The notes beneath the pieces are model-generated. The model was not told the DNA's origin and searched no databases. It was given only the letters and a program-made list of their open reading frames with translations. Source: Myroides profundi (GTDB lineage Bacteria; Bacteroidota; Bacteroidia; Flavobacteriales; Flavobacteriaceae). From it: 64,000 nucleotides of DNA. Below, piece after piece: positions 26,822 through 36,638 of the stretch (positions within the stretch are counted from its first letter, which is position 1; each line of letters opens with the position of its first letter). A program made the position numbers and the translations under genes. The stretch covers positions 3,534,001 through 3,598,000 of the forward strand of contig NZ_CP010817.1 of NCBI RefSeq assembly GCF_000833025.1, written 5' to 3'.

Positions 26822-26914
26822 TTATAAATATTTTTATCAAAAATACAAAAAGGTAATCAACTATAGAAAATAAATTCTACCGTATATCAAGCATACACAA
26901 TAAATTATCACCAA

Positions 26915-26947
26915 TAAAAAAGCCCTTATTCAAAAGAATAAGGGCTT
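26915..26947 (-). terminator. Intrinsic terminator of the pdhA-pdhC operon
   Basis: A 12-bp perfect stem (AAGCCCTTATTC at 26920-26931 with its complement at 26936-26947), with a T-run on the minus strand, just after pdhC. Confidence 0.92.
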
Positions 26948-26966
26948 AAGTATATTATTATTTAGA

Positions 26967-28580
26967 TTACGCCAACATAGTCACTGGGTTCTCTACATAA
27001 TCTTTAAATGTTTGTAAGAACTGAGCACCTGTAGCACCGTCCACAGTTCTGTGGTCACATGCTAGAGTTACTGTCATTGTATTACCTACTACGATTTGAC
27101 CATTCTTCACTACTGGTTTTTCTATAATAGCACCTACTGATAGAATTGCAGAGTTTGGTTGGTTAATAATAGAAGTAAATGACTGAATACCAAACATACC
27201 TAAGTTAGACACAGTGAATGTACTTCCATCCATCTCAGCAGGAGTAAGTTTTTTAGTTTTAGCTTTACCAGCTAATTCTTTTACTTTACCACCGATATGA
27301 GTTAATGACATTTGATCAGTGAATGGTAATACTGGTACTACTAATCCATCCTCTACAGCTACAGCTACACCGATATTGATGTGGTTGTTATAGATAGTTA
27401 CATTATCAGTCCATTGCGTATTCACCTGAGGGTGTTTGCGAAGTGCCATAGCACATGCTTTCACTACCATATCGTTAAACGACACTTTCGTATCAGGTAA
27501 GTTATTGATAATCTTACGAGACTCAATAGCATTATCCATATCTAACTCGATAGTTAAATAGTAATGAGGAGCAGTAAACTTAGACTCAGCTAAACGACGA
27601 GCAATAGTTTTACGCATTTGTGAGTTTTTCACTTCCTCTACACTTACTTCTCCAGCTGGTACGAATGCCTTAACAGCAGGTACAGCAGCAGTAGCTGCAG
27701 CTTCAGGAGCAGCAGTTTTAGCAGCAGGTGTATAGTTTTCAATATCGCGTTTGATGATACGTCCATTCTCACCTGAACCTTTCACCTCAGTAATATTTAT
27801 TCCTTTATCTTCAGCAATTTTCTTAGCCAATGGAGAAATGAATACTCTCCCATTAGTAGAAGTAGCAGCCTCCACGTTTACAGTTTTTGGTTCTTCAGCT
27901 TTAGGAGCCTCCGTAGCAGGAGCCTCAGCAGCGAAAGTACCACCATTTTGAGCAGATGCAACTACAGCTGATACGTCAGTTCCTTCTGGTCCTAAGATCG
28001 CTAATACGCTATCAACAGGAGCAGACTCACCTTCGTTAATACCAACATATAATAAAGTTCCAGCCTCAAAAGCTTCGAACTCCATAGTAGCTTTATCAGT
28101 TTCGATTTCTGCAAGGATATCACCTTCCTGAACCTTATCACCTACTTTTTTAATCCAAGTAGCTACTGTACCATCAGTCATAGTATCACTAAGACGAGGC
28201 ATAGTAATGATTTTAACTCCAGCAGGCATAGCAGCCGCAGCAGGAGCTGGTGTTTCAACTTTAGCTTCTGCTACAGGAGCAGCAGCCTCAGCAGCAGGAG
28301 CAGCATTACCCGCACCACTGATTAAAGCAGAAATATCTTCACCTTCATTTCCTATAATAGCAAGTAACGAATCTACAGGAGCAGATTCACCTTCTTGTAA
28401 TCCAATATATAACAATGTACCTGAATTAAATGATTCAAACTCCATTGTTGCTTTGTCTGTTTCAATTTCTGCAAGGATATCTCCTTCAGAAATCTTATCT
28501 CCAACTTTTTTTAACCATGCTGCAACAACACCTTCTGTCATCGTGTCGCTTAAGCGTGGCATTGTAATTACTTCTGCCAT
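26967..28580 (-). CDS. pdhC: Pyruvate dehydrogenase E2, dihydrolipoamide acetyltransferase
   Basis: A 537-residue E2 core subunit. Two lipoyl domains occur at about residues 3-80 and 124-200, each with ETDKATMEFE; the lipoyl lysines are K43 and K163. Alanine/proline-rich linkers separate them. A peripheral-subunit-binding domain follows at about 242-280 (ISPLAKKIAEDKGI). The catalytic acyltransferase domain ends with the active-site DHRTVDGA. It transfers acetyl groups to CoA and forms the core of the complex. The gene starts 10 bp after pdhA. E1-beta and E3 are absent here, so the complex genes are split. Confidence 0.96.
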   Translation of the reverse strand: MAEVITMPRLSDTMTEGVVAAWLKKVGDKISEGDILAEIETDKATMEFESFNSGTLLYIGLQEGESAPVDSLLAIIGNEGEDISALISGAGNAAPAAEAAAPVAEAKVETPAPAAAAMPAGVKIITMPRLSDTMTDGTVATWIKKVGDKVQEGDILAEIETDKATMEFEAFEAGTLLYVGINEGESAPVDSVLAILGPEGTDVSAVVASAQNGGTFAAEAPATEAPKAEEPKTVNVEAATSTNGRVFISPLAKKIAEDKGINITEVKGSGENGRIIKRDIENYTPAAKTAAPEAAATAAVPAVKAFVPAGEVSVEEVKNSQMRKTIARRLAESKFTAPHYYLTIELDMDNAIESRKIINNLPDTKVSFNDMVVKACAMALRKHPQVNTQWTDNVTIYNNHINIGVAVAVEDGLVVPVLPFTDQMSLTHIGGKVKELAGKAKTKKLTPAEMDGSTFTVSNLGMFGIQSFTSIINQPNSAILSVGAIIEKPVVKNGQIVVGNTMTVTLACDHRTVDGATGAQFLQTFKDYVENPVTMLA

Positions 28581-28590
28581 GTTCTTTTTA

Positions 28591-29589
28591 TTATAATCTG
28601 TGAGGGATAAAAGGGTAATTCTCTTGTTCGTATACTACGTCATACATTACGTTTTTCTCTGGGAATGGAGACTCTTCAGCGAATTTCTCACACTCTGCCA
28701 CGTAATCTTTTACTCTTTGATCCATTGCTTCGATCTCAGCTTCAGTAGCATATCCTTTTTCTCTAATTACATCTAATACTTGTGTAATTGGGTCTATTTT
28801 TTTGTACTCTTCTACTTCCTCTTTTGTACGGTAGTGTTGAGCATCTGACATAGAGTGACCTCTATATCTATACGTTTTCATTTCTAATAAAGTAGGTCCA
28901 TCTCCACGACGAGCTCTTTCGATAGCCTCGTACATAGCTTCTGCTACTTTTACAGGGTTCATACCATCTACTGGTCCACTAGGCATTTCGTATCCTAAAC
29001 CTAATTTCCAAATATCAGTATGGTTAGCAGTACGCTCTACTGAAGTACCCATAGCATATCCATTGTTCTCAATGATGAATACTACTGGCAATTTCCAGTT
29101 CATAGCCATATTAAATGTCTCATGTAAAGACCCTTGACGAGCAGCTCCGTCACCGAAGTAACACATTGTAACAGCTTGTCTATCGAAATATTTATCAGCG
29201 AATGCTAATCCTGCTCCTAGAGGAATTTGTCCCCCTACGATACCATGACCACCATAGAAACGGTGCTCTTTAGAAAAGATGTGCATAGATCCACCTAATC
29301 CTTGTGATGTACCAGTACCTTTTCCTAATAACTCAGCCATAATTCTCTTAGGATCTACTCCTAATCCGATTGGCTGAACGTGATTTCTATATGCTGTAAT
29401 CATCTTGTCTTTAGACATGTCCATTGCATGTAAAGCTCCAGCCAATACTGCTTCCTGCCCATTATATAAATGCAAGAATCCTCTCACTTTTTGTTGAATA
29501 TATAAAGCAGCAAGCTTATCTTCAAACTTTCTCCAAAATAGCATGTCTTCATACCACTTTAGATAAACTTCTTTTGTAATTTCTCTCAT
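28591..29589 (-). CDS. pdhA: Pyruvate dehydrogenase E1 component, alpha subunit
   Basis: A 332-residue E1-alpha chain. It binds thiamine diphosphate through GDGAARQGS (146-154) ending in NN (175-176), and carries the YRGHSMSD loop that in mitochondrial E1-alpha contains regulatory serines. E1 decarboxylates pyruvate and reductively acetylates the E2 lipoyl arm, together with E1-beta, which is encoded elsewhere. It is the first gene of a two-gene operon with pdhC. A TATTTTTG -7 box lies at 29672-29665 on the minus strand and a small hairpin (AAACGG with CCGTTT) is in the leader at 29607-29622. Confidence 0.95.
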   Translation of the reverse strand: MREITKEVYLKWYEDMLFWRKFEDKLAALYIQQKVRGFLHLYNGQEAVLAGALHAMDMSKDKMITAYRNHVQPIGLGVDPKRIMAELLGKGTGTSQGLGGSMHIFSKEHRFYGGHGIVGGQIPLGAGLAFADKYFDRQAVTMCYFGDGAARQGSLHETFNMAMNWKLPVVFIIENNGYAMGTSVERTANHTDIWKLGLGYEMPSGPVDGMNPVKVAEAMYEAIERARRGDGPTLLEMKTYRYRGHSMSDAQHYRTKEEVEEYKKIDPITQVLDVIREKGYATEAEIEAMDQRVKDYVAECEKFAEESPFPEKNVMYDVVYEQENYPFIPHRL

Positions 29590-30061
29590 ATGACTTTACT
29601 TTTCATAAACGGTCTCCCGTTTAAAATACAGACTTTCTCGTTTAACCACACTACTGTGGAGAAGCAAAAATAATATATCTACACTAGACTGAAAAATTTA
29701 TTTGAAGTATTTTAGATTTGATAATATTTTAGACAATTAATTTAACAATACCTTATAATTAGATCGTTTACTTACATTTCTATTTTTTAAAACTTAAACC
29801 TAAAAATCCCTCTTTTACTTTTTTAATTTTATTATAACATCCTTAATATTGATAATACCAACCTCATTTAAAGGCACATAAATTATGCCATCTATCCAAT
29901 AAGGAATAAGTAGCCTACGAAATCATCTAAAAAGCCCTACAATAGCTAATTTATACCATCTTATTCCTAATTGTGATATGATATACATTAAGTAATAGCT
30001 AACCATCCATCGTTTCTTATTTCAGATCAGTTAATCGTACTTCCATCTTACCTACATACTA

Positions 30062-30128
30062 AGTCCGTTTTTATCCTTGTTTTAACGGACTCACTACGGA
30101 CTCATAACGGACTCACTACGGACTCAAC
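30062..30128 (+). repeat. Composite 11-bp repeat element, copy B
   Basis: On the plus strand AGTCCGTT (30062-30069) is followed after a 15-nt spacer by four 11-bp units: ACGGACTCACT (30085-30095), ACGGACTCATA (30096-30106), ACGGACTCACT (30107-30117) and ACGGACTCAAC (30118-30128). The order of parts is the same as in copy A at 10257-10320, which runs on the other strand. CCATCTT precedes both. The inverted first copy allows a hairpin with the first unit. Confidence 0.85.
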
Positions 30129-30176
30129 TCGCGTCATTTTAATATCAATTCACACTAAGTTTACATGAAATACATA

Positions 30177-30211
30177 AAAAAGGAGAGAGCCTGTTCTCAC
30201 AGACTCTCTTC
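30177..30211 (-). terminator. Intrinsic terminator of the susC-susD operon
   Basis: On the minus strand AGAGAG-T-CTGT pairs with ACAG-G-CTCTCT around a GAGA loop and is followed by a T-run, about 90 bp after the susD stop. Confidence 0.85.
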
Positions 30212-30297
30212 TACATTATAAAATATATAATACACTATAAACACTCTCTAACTTAATAGTCTATAATAGTGAATAAACACAGTAGTGTTACACAAAA

Positions 30298-31746
30298 CTA
30301 ATTTTGCCACCACATCTTATAGTTAATATTATCTCCTCCCATCTCTGCTACTTTTTTCTCATAATTACCTTTGTTCTGAGTACGTATATTGATCGGGTAT
30401 GGGAATCTATTAGGCATATTCCCATCGTTTAGCATTGACTCCGTCTTAGGTAGTTTAGGGTATCCTGTACGCTTGTATTCGAACCACTGTTGATAATCGT
30501 TCATATACAATGCATAATATTTCTGTAACATAATACGCTCTAATGTACCATTATACCTAGTACTTTCTAAAGTAAAATAATTAGTTGGCATCTCTAATCC
30601 CTTAGATGTAATAGCCTCTTTCACCGCCTGCTCATAATAGCTCTTAGCATCTGATAAGTATCCCTTCTGAGCTAACTCCGCCTTTATAAATAATACTTCA
30701 GCATACGTTAGTATAGGTGCTTCTGTAGGATTAGCCGCCATAACATTATTCAATGTAGATGCTTCGTAATCAAACTGTGAATCTGAACCATCAAAGGCAC
30801 TAGGTATTCCTTTATACCCTATATATATTTTCTTCTTTCCTTCTACTCTGTAGGCTTCAGTTGCATATAATGGAAGTCTCGGGTCGTTAAAATCATTTAA
30901 ATTATCAATAAAAAAAGAAGCCATCTTACGACTTAATGTAAAATCTTGAATACGACTCCATGGAGAGATATTAGGTGTTACCCCTGTTATCTTTAGGTTA
31001 GCCTGTGACTTCACATCATTAATAATAGGATACTTATCTGGATCGTTAAGTATCGTCAGCATACGTTGATATGCATTTTTATTTTCTTTATTTGATATTC
31101 TCAACAATAAACGCAAATGCAAACTATTCGTAAACTTTTGCCAGTCATCCCAATATGTTTTTGAGTCTATATATAAAATATCAGGATTATATAATAATTT
31201 CCTATTTAAATCATATAAGCTATTCGCTCTCTCTAGATCTGCTAAAAGACTATCATAGATCTTCTCTTGTGAATCAAATGCAGGATATAGAATCTTCTCT
31301 TCTCCCTTAGACGCTTCAAAATAAGGTACATCTCCGAATAAATCAGTTAAGTTAGAAGTGATCCACGCTTTTAGAGTTAAAGCCATCGCTTCATAATTAG
31401 GATCTGCAACCTTCACAGCCTCATACTCCATATCTCGAGCATTCTTTAACCATCTGTAATAAGCATTCCACGATGACGCTCCTACATCATCACTTAAATC
31501 ATATCGTTGCATACCTGGTACATCACTAGGATAAACCACGATATCTTGCATTAAATGATTATTATGAGACCAACTGCGATACATATTATGACTAGTCATC
31601 TCATAGATGATAGGATTTAATAACGTTGCTGGGCTAATCTGTTGTAAACGGTTAGGATCAATATTCTTCTCTTCAAAATCAGAAGTACAACTCACAGTCA
31701 GCAATACTGTTGCTGATAATCCTAAAAATATATTTTTGATTTTCAT
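30298..31746 (-). CDS. SusD/RagB-like outer-membrane lipoprotein
   Basis: A 482-residue surface lipoprotein. The signal peptide ends in a lipobox with Cys20 (TVSC). The body is alpha-helical with TPR-like repeats and segments such as LTLKAWITSNLTDLFGDVPYFEA, typical of the SusD-like_2 group. It acts as the lid and substrate-binding partner of its SusC pore. Substrates of such pairs are glycans, peptides or other oligomers; no enzyme genes accompany this pair, so the substrate is unknown. It lies 17 bp downstream of the receptor gene. Confidence 0.94.
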   Translation of the reverse strand: MKIKNIFLGLSATVLLTVSCTSDFEEKNIDPNRLQQISPATLLNPIIYEMTSHNMYRSWSHNNHLMQDIVVYPSDVPGMQRYDLSDDVGASSWNAYYRWLKNARDMEYEAVKVADPNYEAMALTLKAWITSNLTDLFGDVPYFEASKGEEKILYPAFDSQEKIYDSLLADLERANSLYDLNRKLLYNPDILYIDSKTYWDDWQKFTNSLHLRLLLRISNKENKNAYQRMLTILNDPDKYPIINDVKSQANLKITGVTPNISPWSRIQDFTLSRKMASFFIDNLNDFNDPRLPLYATEAYRVEGKKKIYIGYKGIPSAFDGSDSQFDYEASTLNNVMAANPTEAPILTYAEVLFIKAELAQKGYLSDAKSYYEQAVKEAITSKGLEMPTNYFTLESTRYNGTLERIMLQKYYALYMNDYQQWFEYKRTGYPKLPKTESMLNDGNMPNRFPYPINIRTQNKGNYEKKVAEMGGDNINYKMWWQN

Positions 31747-31763
31747 CTGTCGTTTTCTTAATA

Positions 31764-34700
31764 TTAGATATCTAGTTTAATACTAAAACCATAAGTAGCT
31801 GCTGATGGCATCTGCCCCATCTCTACTCCTGGCATCATAGAACCTCCATTTAACGCTGCTGTCTCTGGATCAAATAATGGGAAGTTAGACAACATCGCTA
31901 GGTTACGCCCATATACAGACACACTTAGTTTCTTCAAGCGTAACTTATTTAGTATCTGCTTAGAGAAATTGTATTCAAAACTTACTTCTCTCAATTTGAT
32001 GTAAGAAGCATCGAATGTATTAGACTCTAGATTAGCTCTTCTATAGTACTCTTTATAGTAACTTGCTGGGTCTACCTTAGTCGTATTAGGAGAGAATGTA
32101 CCATCTCCATTTCTCACTACTCCATCTCCGATGATATATCCTTGTTCTCTACCGTATAAAGTGTGTTCTAGTTTCCCCTGTTCACTCATCTTATGATGGG
32201 ACTGTGAGTACACATTACCTCCGTACTGCCCATCTATCGTAAAGCTAAACTTAAATCCTTTATACTTAAACGTATTAGTCCATCCCATCGTCCAGTCTGC
32301 ATAAGCACTACCGATATATTCTATTTCTTTAGATTGTTCAGGAAGTCCTTTATCAGTATATACTATTTGCCCTTGATCATCTCTCACAAATTTATATCCA
32401 TATAAGTCTCCTGTGGTTCCTCCTACTTTAGCTATAATAGATGCTGTACCAGATGTAGCTAATACTTGCTGATCTCCTCCTTCGAACTCTTCTGCTAGGC
32501 TTAAGATTTTATTCTTGTTTTTAGCCCAGTTCACTGAGGTATTCCAAGAGAAATCTTTTGTCTTAATAGGTGTACCACTTAACATTAGTTCAATACCTCT
32601 ATTGCGTACATCTCCTCCATTAATTACAGCCTTATTATATCCTGTCACATAATTTAATGGTACGGTAATAATTTGATTTTTTGTATTGGTTTCATAGACT
32701 GTCACATCAAGACCTAATCTATTGCCAAACATTTTGTGCTCATATCCGATCTCAAACGAATTAGTCCCTTCTGGTTTTAATTCACCATTATGTAAAGTCG
32801 TAGCAGACGTAGCAGAGCTCGCAAAAGCACTATTAGAATAATATTTCAACGTTTGATATGGTTTAGTACCATTACCTACTTTTGCTACAGACACTCTCAA
32901 TTTAGAGTAATCAATACTCGCAGGCATTCTAAAAATATCATTCAACACAAAACTTGCATTTAATGAAGAATATAAAAATGACCAGTTCATTTTAGGCAAT
33001 GTACTCGACCAGTCATTTCGAATAGTTCCATCTAAGAATACCATATTCTTATACCCAAATGAAGCCATTCCATAGACAGAGTTCACTTTATAGTCGTCAT
33101 CTAGAACATTAGTGATAGGATTATTGATACCATTCGCTAACATATATACACCAGGCGTAACTAGTCCGTCTACATAAGATGTCACACTGTGATATTTAGA
33201 ATCAAGCATATTTCCTCCTATAGATCCACTATAGGTAAATATATCTGAGTCATTATCTGTATAAGTTAATAACACATCAGTATTGATCTCTTGGAAGTTT
33301 ATCTGTTGTGTTCTAAAGTATCCTTTACCAAACTTAGTGGTACTATAAGGTCTACGTTGTTCACGTTTATCATTACGAGAGTTCAACGCAGCACGCAACA
33401 TTAATTTTAATTTAGGTGCAAGAGTAATATCAGTCGATAGGCTTCCTGTTATAGTGTTTGTATTTACTGGATTAGTCGTCTCATAAGCGATTAGATAAGG
33501 ATTCTCTATATATGAGCTAAACGGATGTATTTGTTGTGTCTGATTATAATCTTTTTTCCAGATAGGTCTATACCATTCTAAGTCAACATTAGGATTCTGA
33601 AAGATCATAAAATATCCTATCGTATGGTTACCATATCCTGTACCTGGTAGGTTGTCACTCTTTCTGTTCGTATAACTAACATTAGCATTTAAAGTAACTG
33701 CATCAGAGATATTATACTTCGCCTTAGTAGACAATGTAGTTCTATCAAAGCCCGTGTTAGGCATGATCCACTCATTCTTAGAGTGCGTTATCGTTGTTCT
33801 AATATCCCCTTTATCACTTCCTCCTGATAGACCTAAAGTGTTAGTAGTAGTAATACCAGTACGCCAGAAGTCTTTTATATTATTCTTATATGGTCTCCAC
33901 AAGGTTCTTTCTGCGCCTTGAGTCTCTGTTGTAGGATCGTACTGATAGTAATATTGTCCTTCAAACTTAGGTCCGAATGCACTACTCGTACTTCCCGTAT
34001 TCGCACCATCATCTGATAAACCGTAAGAGTAATAAGGATTCCCTTCCTTGTCAAAGCTATTTCCACTACCTTGACCATATTCGTATTGATATTTTGGCCA
34101 TCTCTGAATCACATCAAAACTAACATTAGAATTAAATGATATACCTAATCCTTTGTCTTTTTTACCAGACTTAGTGGTAATCATTAATACTCCGTTACTA
34201 GCTCTAGAACCATATAATGCAGCTGCACCAGGTCCTTTAAGCACAGAGATACTTTCGATGTCATCAGGATTTATATCAGCTATACCATTACCGTAATCTA
34301 CAGGAGCATCAGTACCTATATAAGAATCTCCAGCACCACTACTCCATAAAGTACTATTAACGATCACACCATCTACTACCACTAATGCCCCATTAGCATC
34401 AGCATTTAATGATCGATCACCACGCAACTTAATTTGTGTTGAATTCATTGGACCAGAACTAGCAGAGGTCATAGTCATACCAGCCACTTTTCCTTTCAAT
34501 GCATCTGACCAAGTATTAGAACGAGTATTATCAAGTTGTTCACTGTTCAAAGTCTGTTGAGAAAATCCTAATTGCTTCTCTTCTCTCTTAATTCCTAAGG
34601 CTGTTACTACAACTTCATTAAGCATACTACTTGACTCAACTAAGGTCACATTCACAAAATCACCTTTACTAACAATCATTTTCTTCTCTTCAAATCCCAT

Positions 34701-35012
34701 AAAAGAAATGATGATCTCACCTTTTAAGAAAGTATCAGGCACAGCTAATGTGAAGTTACCATCGAGATCAGTCGATGTGATATGCTTAGATCCAGATAAC
34801 TGAACCACTGCACCAGGTAAAGTCAACCCAAGGTTATCAATTACTTTTCCCTTTACGATTGAGCCACTACTTTGCTCTGAAGAAGATTTAGTAGTCATAC
34901 TATCTAATGCATCTATTGAAACATTAGTAGCGAATAATGAATTTGATTGTAGCAATAAAACACTTCCTATAATCAAACAAATTTGATGACAATTACGTCT
35001 AACTTTTTTCAT
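31764..35012 (-). CDS. SusC/RagA-type TonB-linked outer-membrane receptor
   Basis: A 1082-residue outer-membrane transporter. After the signal peptide comes a carboxypeptidase-regulatory-like domain at about residues 52-128 (VKGKVIDNLGLTLPGAVVQL), then the TonB-box-like LNEVVVTALGIKR and the plug with KGPGAAALYGSRASNGVLMI. The barrel runs to the C-terminal SIKLDI, with a terminal I in place of the usual aromatic. It imports a bound nutrient with energy from TonB-ExbBD. It pairs with the SusD-like gene downstream. The orphan pair lacks sigma/anti-sigma or hybrid regulators nearby, so its control is not evident. Confidence 0.95.
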   Translation of the reverse strand: MKKVRRNCHQICLIIGSVLLLQSNSLFATNVSIDALDSMTTKSSSEQSSGSIVKGKVIDNLGLTLPGAVVQLSGSKHITSTDLDGNFTLAVPDTFLKGEIIISFMGFEEKKMIVSKGDFVNVTLVESSSMLNEVVVTALGIKREEKQLGFSQQTLNSEQLDNTRSNTWSDALKGKVAGMTMTSASSGPMNSTQIKLRGDRSLNADANGALVVVDGVIVNSTLWSSGAGDSYIGTDAPVDYGNGIADINPDDIESISVLKGPGAAALYGSRASNGVLMITTKSGKKDKGLGISFNSNVSFDVIQRWPKYQYEYGQGSGNSFDKEGNPYYSYGLSDDGANTGSTSSAFGPKFEGQYYYQYDPTTETQGAERTLWRPYKNNIKDFWRTGITTTNTLGLSGGSDKGDIRTTITHSKNEWIMPNTGFDRTTLSTKAKYNISDAVTLNANVSYTNRKSDNLPGTGYGNHTIGYFMIFQNPNVDLEWYRPIWKKDYNQTQQIHPFSSYIENPYLIAYETTNPVNTNTITGSLSTDITLAPKLKLMLRAALNSRNDKREQRRPYSTTKFGKGYFRTQQINFQEINTDVLLTYTDNDSDIFTYSGSIGGNMLDSKYHSVTSYVDGLVTPGVYMLANGINNPITNVLDDDYKVNSVYGMASFGYKNMVFLDGTIRNDWSSTLPKMNWSFLYSSLNASFVLNDIFRMPASIDYSKLRVSVAKVGNGTKPYQTLKYYSNSAFASSATSATTLHNGELKPEGTNSFEIGYEHKMFGNRLGLDVTVYETNTKNQIITVPLNYVTGYNKAVINGGDVRNRGIELMLSGTPIKTKDFSWNTSVNWAKNKNKILSLAEEFEGGDQQVLATSGTASIIAKVGGTTGDLYGYKFVRDDQGQIVYTDKGLPEQSKEIEYIGSAYADWTMGWTNTFKYKGFKFSFTIDGQYGGNVYSQSHHKMSEQGKLEHTLYGREQGYIIGDGVVRNGDGTFSPNTTKVDPASYYKEYYRRANLESNTFDASYIKLREVSFEYNFSKQILNKLRLKKLSVSVYGRNLAMLSNFPLFDPETAALNGGSMMPGVEMGQMPSAATYGFSIKLDI

Positions 35013-35223
35013 TACTTAAAATTGTGTTGTTGTTGGTTGTACTAAATACCTCACTTAATACAGTCACAAAAGAATGAAATGCCATTAGTAGGCACAACGT
35101 TTAACGATTACCAAACAGTTAATCATTGTTATATAATTGTAAACAAAAAAATATCTAAATTATTTTTTAGTCTAATCTAAATTATTAATTTAGCCATGTC
35201 TAATAAAAACAAAACTATAAGTA

Positions 35224-35817
35224 ATGAAATTCAAACTTCCTGATTTACCATATGATAAAAATTCTTTCAATTCTTTTATATCTACTGAAGGATTCGATTA
35301 TCACTATGGAAAACATCATCAAACGTATGTAAACAACCTTAACCATTTAATAACAAACACAAAATGGGAAGATGAATGTTTAGAGAACATTATCACAGGC
35401 ACTCAAGCAGAAGGAGAAGTTGCTATATTTAACAATGCTGCTCAACATTATAATCATTCTTTTTTTTGGAAGTCTATCACTCCAAACCAAGGTGGACAGC
35501 CTAATGATGAGCTACTAGATATGATAGGAAAATACTTCGGATCACTAGAAGAGCTAAAAACTCAATTCATTGACAAAGCGACTAAATTATTTGGAAGTGG
35601 ATGGGTATGGTTAGTACTAACTCCAGAAAATAAGTTGGAACTTATGAGTCTAAAAGATGCTGATACGCCTTTAGTTTATGGAAATACACCATTACTAACT
35701 ATAGATGTATGGGAACATGCGTATTATATAGACCATAGAAATGCAAGACCGAGCTTTATCCAATTATTTTGGAATGCAATCAACTGGGAATTTGTCAATA
35801 AAAATTTAGCAAAATGA
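35224..35817 (+). CDS. sodB: Superoxide dismutase, Fe type
   Basis: A 197-residue superoxide dismutase, converting superoxide to hydrogen peroxide and oxygen. Metal ligands are H27 (DYHYGKHH), H78 (QHYNHSFFW), D161 and H165 (DVWEHAYY). Q74 in NNAAQHYNH sits where iron enzymes keep their active-site glutamine, and the later region has ADTP instead of the NQD of Mn enzymes, so iron is the likely metal; cambialistic use is possible. There is no signal peptide, so it is cytoplasmic. Its stop codon overlaps the next gene by 4 bp, so both are co-translated. Confidence 0.95.
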   Translation: MKFKLPDLPYDKNSFNSFISTEGFDYHYGKHHQTYVNNLNHLITNTKWEDECLENIITGTQAEGEVAIFNNAAQHYNHSFFWKSITPNQGGQPNDELLDMIGKYFGSLEELKTQFIDKATKLFGSGWVWLVLTPENKLELMSLKDADTPLVYGNTPLLTIDVWEHAYYIDHRNARPSFIQLFWNAINWEFVNKNLAK

Positions 35818-36182
35818 GTATAGAATGTATTATGCACATAGAGAAAAGCTGCCAACTAAAGCAAGAACTCGCCAACGAGCAGCTCCAAAAAGGGAATAAC
35901 GATTTAGCTATTAACTATTATATCGAGGCCATAAGTCGATTAGAGGTATTATGTGCTTCTTATAAAGCATATCTAAAAACAGGCCCTAAACTCTATCTAC
36001 AATACATAGATATATCTATTAAGTTAGTCACCTTATATAGGAAAGAGCAAGAGACTGATAAGTATAAAAAACTAGTCTCTAAGCTTAACAGCTATATTGA
36101 CAATGTCAAAGAGCTTATAAACAAAGATCATGAAATGTCAATTACACTAGCTAACTTCAAACTGAAACTTAACAATATTTAA
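35814..36182 (+). CDS. Small helical protein overlapping sodB
   Basis: A 122-residue soluble protein beginning with the ATGA overlap of the sodB stop. It looks all-helical, with a TPR-like stretch at about residues 14-50 (ANEQLQKGNNDLAINYYIEAI) and a charged C-terminal helix. There is no signal peptide or membrane segment. I recognise no named family. Translational coupling to sodB suggests a role linked to the dismutase or oxidative stress, but this is only an inference from position. Confidence 0.7.
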   Translation: MSIECIMHIEKSCQLKQELANEQLQKGNNDLAINYYIEAISRLEVLCASYKAYLKTGPKLYLQYIDISIKLVTLYRKEQETDKYKKLVSKLNSYIDNVKELINKDHEMSITLANFKLKLNNI

Positions 36183-36258
36183 AACTAAAAGAGATTATTC
36201 CATTAATTAGTAAAGCCATAATTCTAAAATGATAAGAATAAAAAACTCTTTTTAAACA

Positions 36259-36290
36259 AAAAAGGTCTACATTAAATGTAGACCTTTTTC
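36259..36290. terminator. Bidirectional terminator after the sodB and rpoC transcripts
   Basis: AAAAGGTCTACA pairs with TGTAGACCTTTT around a TTAAA loop. A-runs and T-runs flank it, so it can end both the sodB operon and the rpoC-DUF3467 transcript. Confidence 0.92.
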
Positions 36291-36325
36291 ATTTTGTTGA
36301 TCTTAAATCAACTATTCTATCGGAT

Positions 36326-36634
36326 TTATGCTTCTCCTTTAGTACCAAACTTTATAGCTGACAATTCGCCAGTAGCTTCAACATCAACTATACTTCCATT
36401 ACTACCTTCATAGCGTTGGATATTCTCTTGTAAAGCAGTCATTAATCTTTTTGCGTGTTGAGGCGTCAAAATAATTCTAGACTTTACTTTACCTTTTGGC
36501 ATTCCAGGCATTATGGTAACAAAATCAACCACAAATTCAGTATTAGAATGATTAATAATCGCTAAATTAGAATACACTCCTTCTGCTGTTGCCTCGTCTA
36601 ATTCAAGGCTAAATTGATCTTGTTCTTTTTCCAT
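36326..36634 (-). CDS. DUF3467 protein downstream of rpoC
   Basis: A 102-residue acidic cytosolic protein of the DUF3467 family, recognisable from AEGVYSNLAIINHSNTEFV and the RIILTPQHAKRLMTALQENI segment. Its function is unknown. It starts only 4 bp after the rpoC stop codon and is the last gene of the beta operon here. Close coupling to rpoC suggests a link with transcription, but no domain supports a specific role. The family is otherwise found in varied contexts. Confidence 0.88.
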   Translation of the reverse strand: MEKEQDQFSLELDEATAEGVYSNLAIINHSNTEFVVDFVTIMPGMPKGKVKSRIILTPQHAKRLMTALQENIQRYEGSNGSIVDVEATGELSAIKFGTKGEA

Positions 36635-36638
36635 AATA

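Larger units (their letters stand above)
29590..30297. other. 708-bp gap carrying composite repeat B
   Basis: No gene is found. The pdhA promoter region (29590-29680), the composite repeat (30062-30128) and the susD terminator (30177-30211) account for the recognisable content. The middle is AT-rich. Confidence 0.6.
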
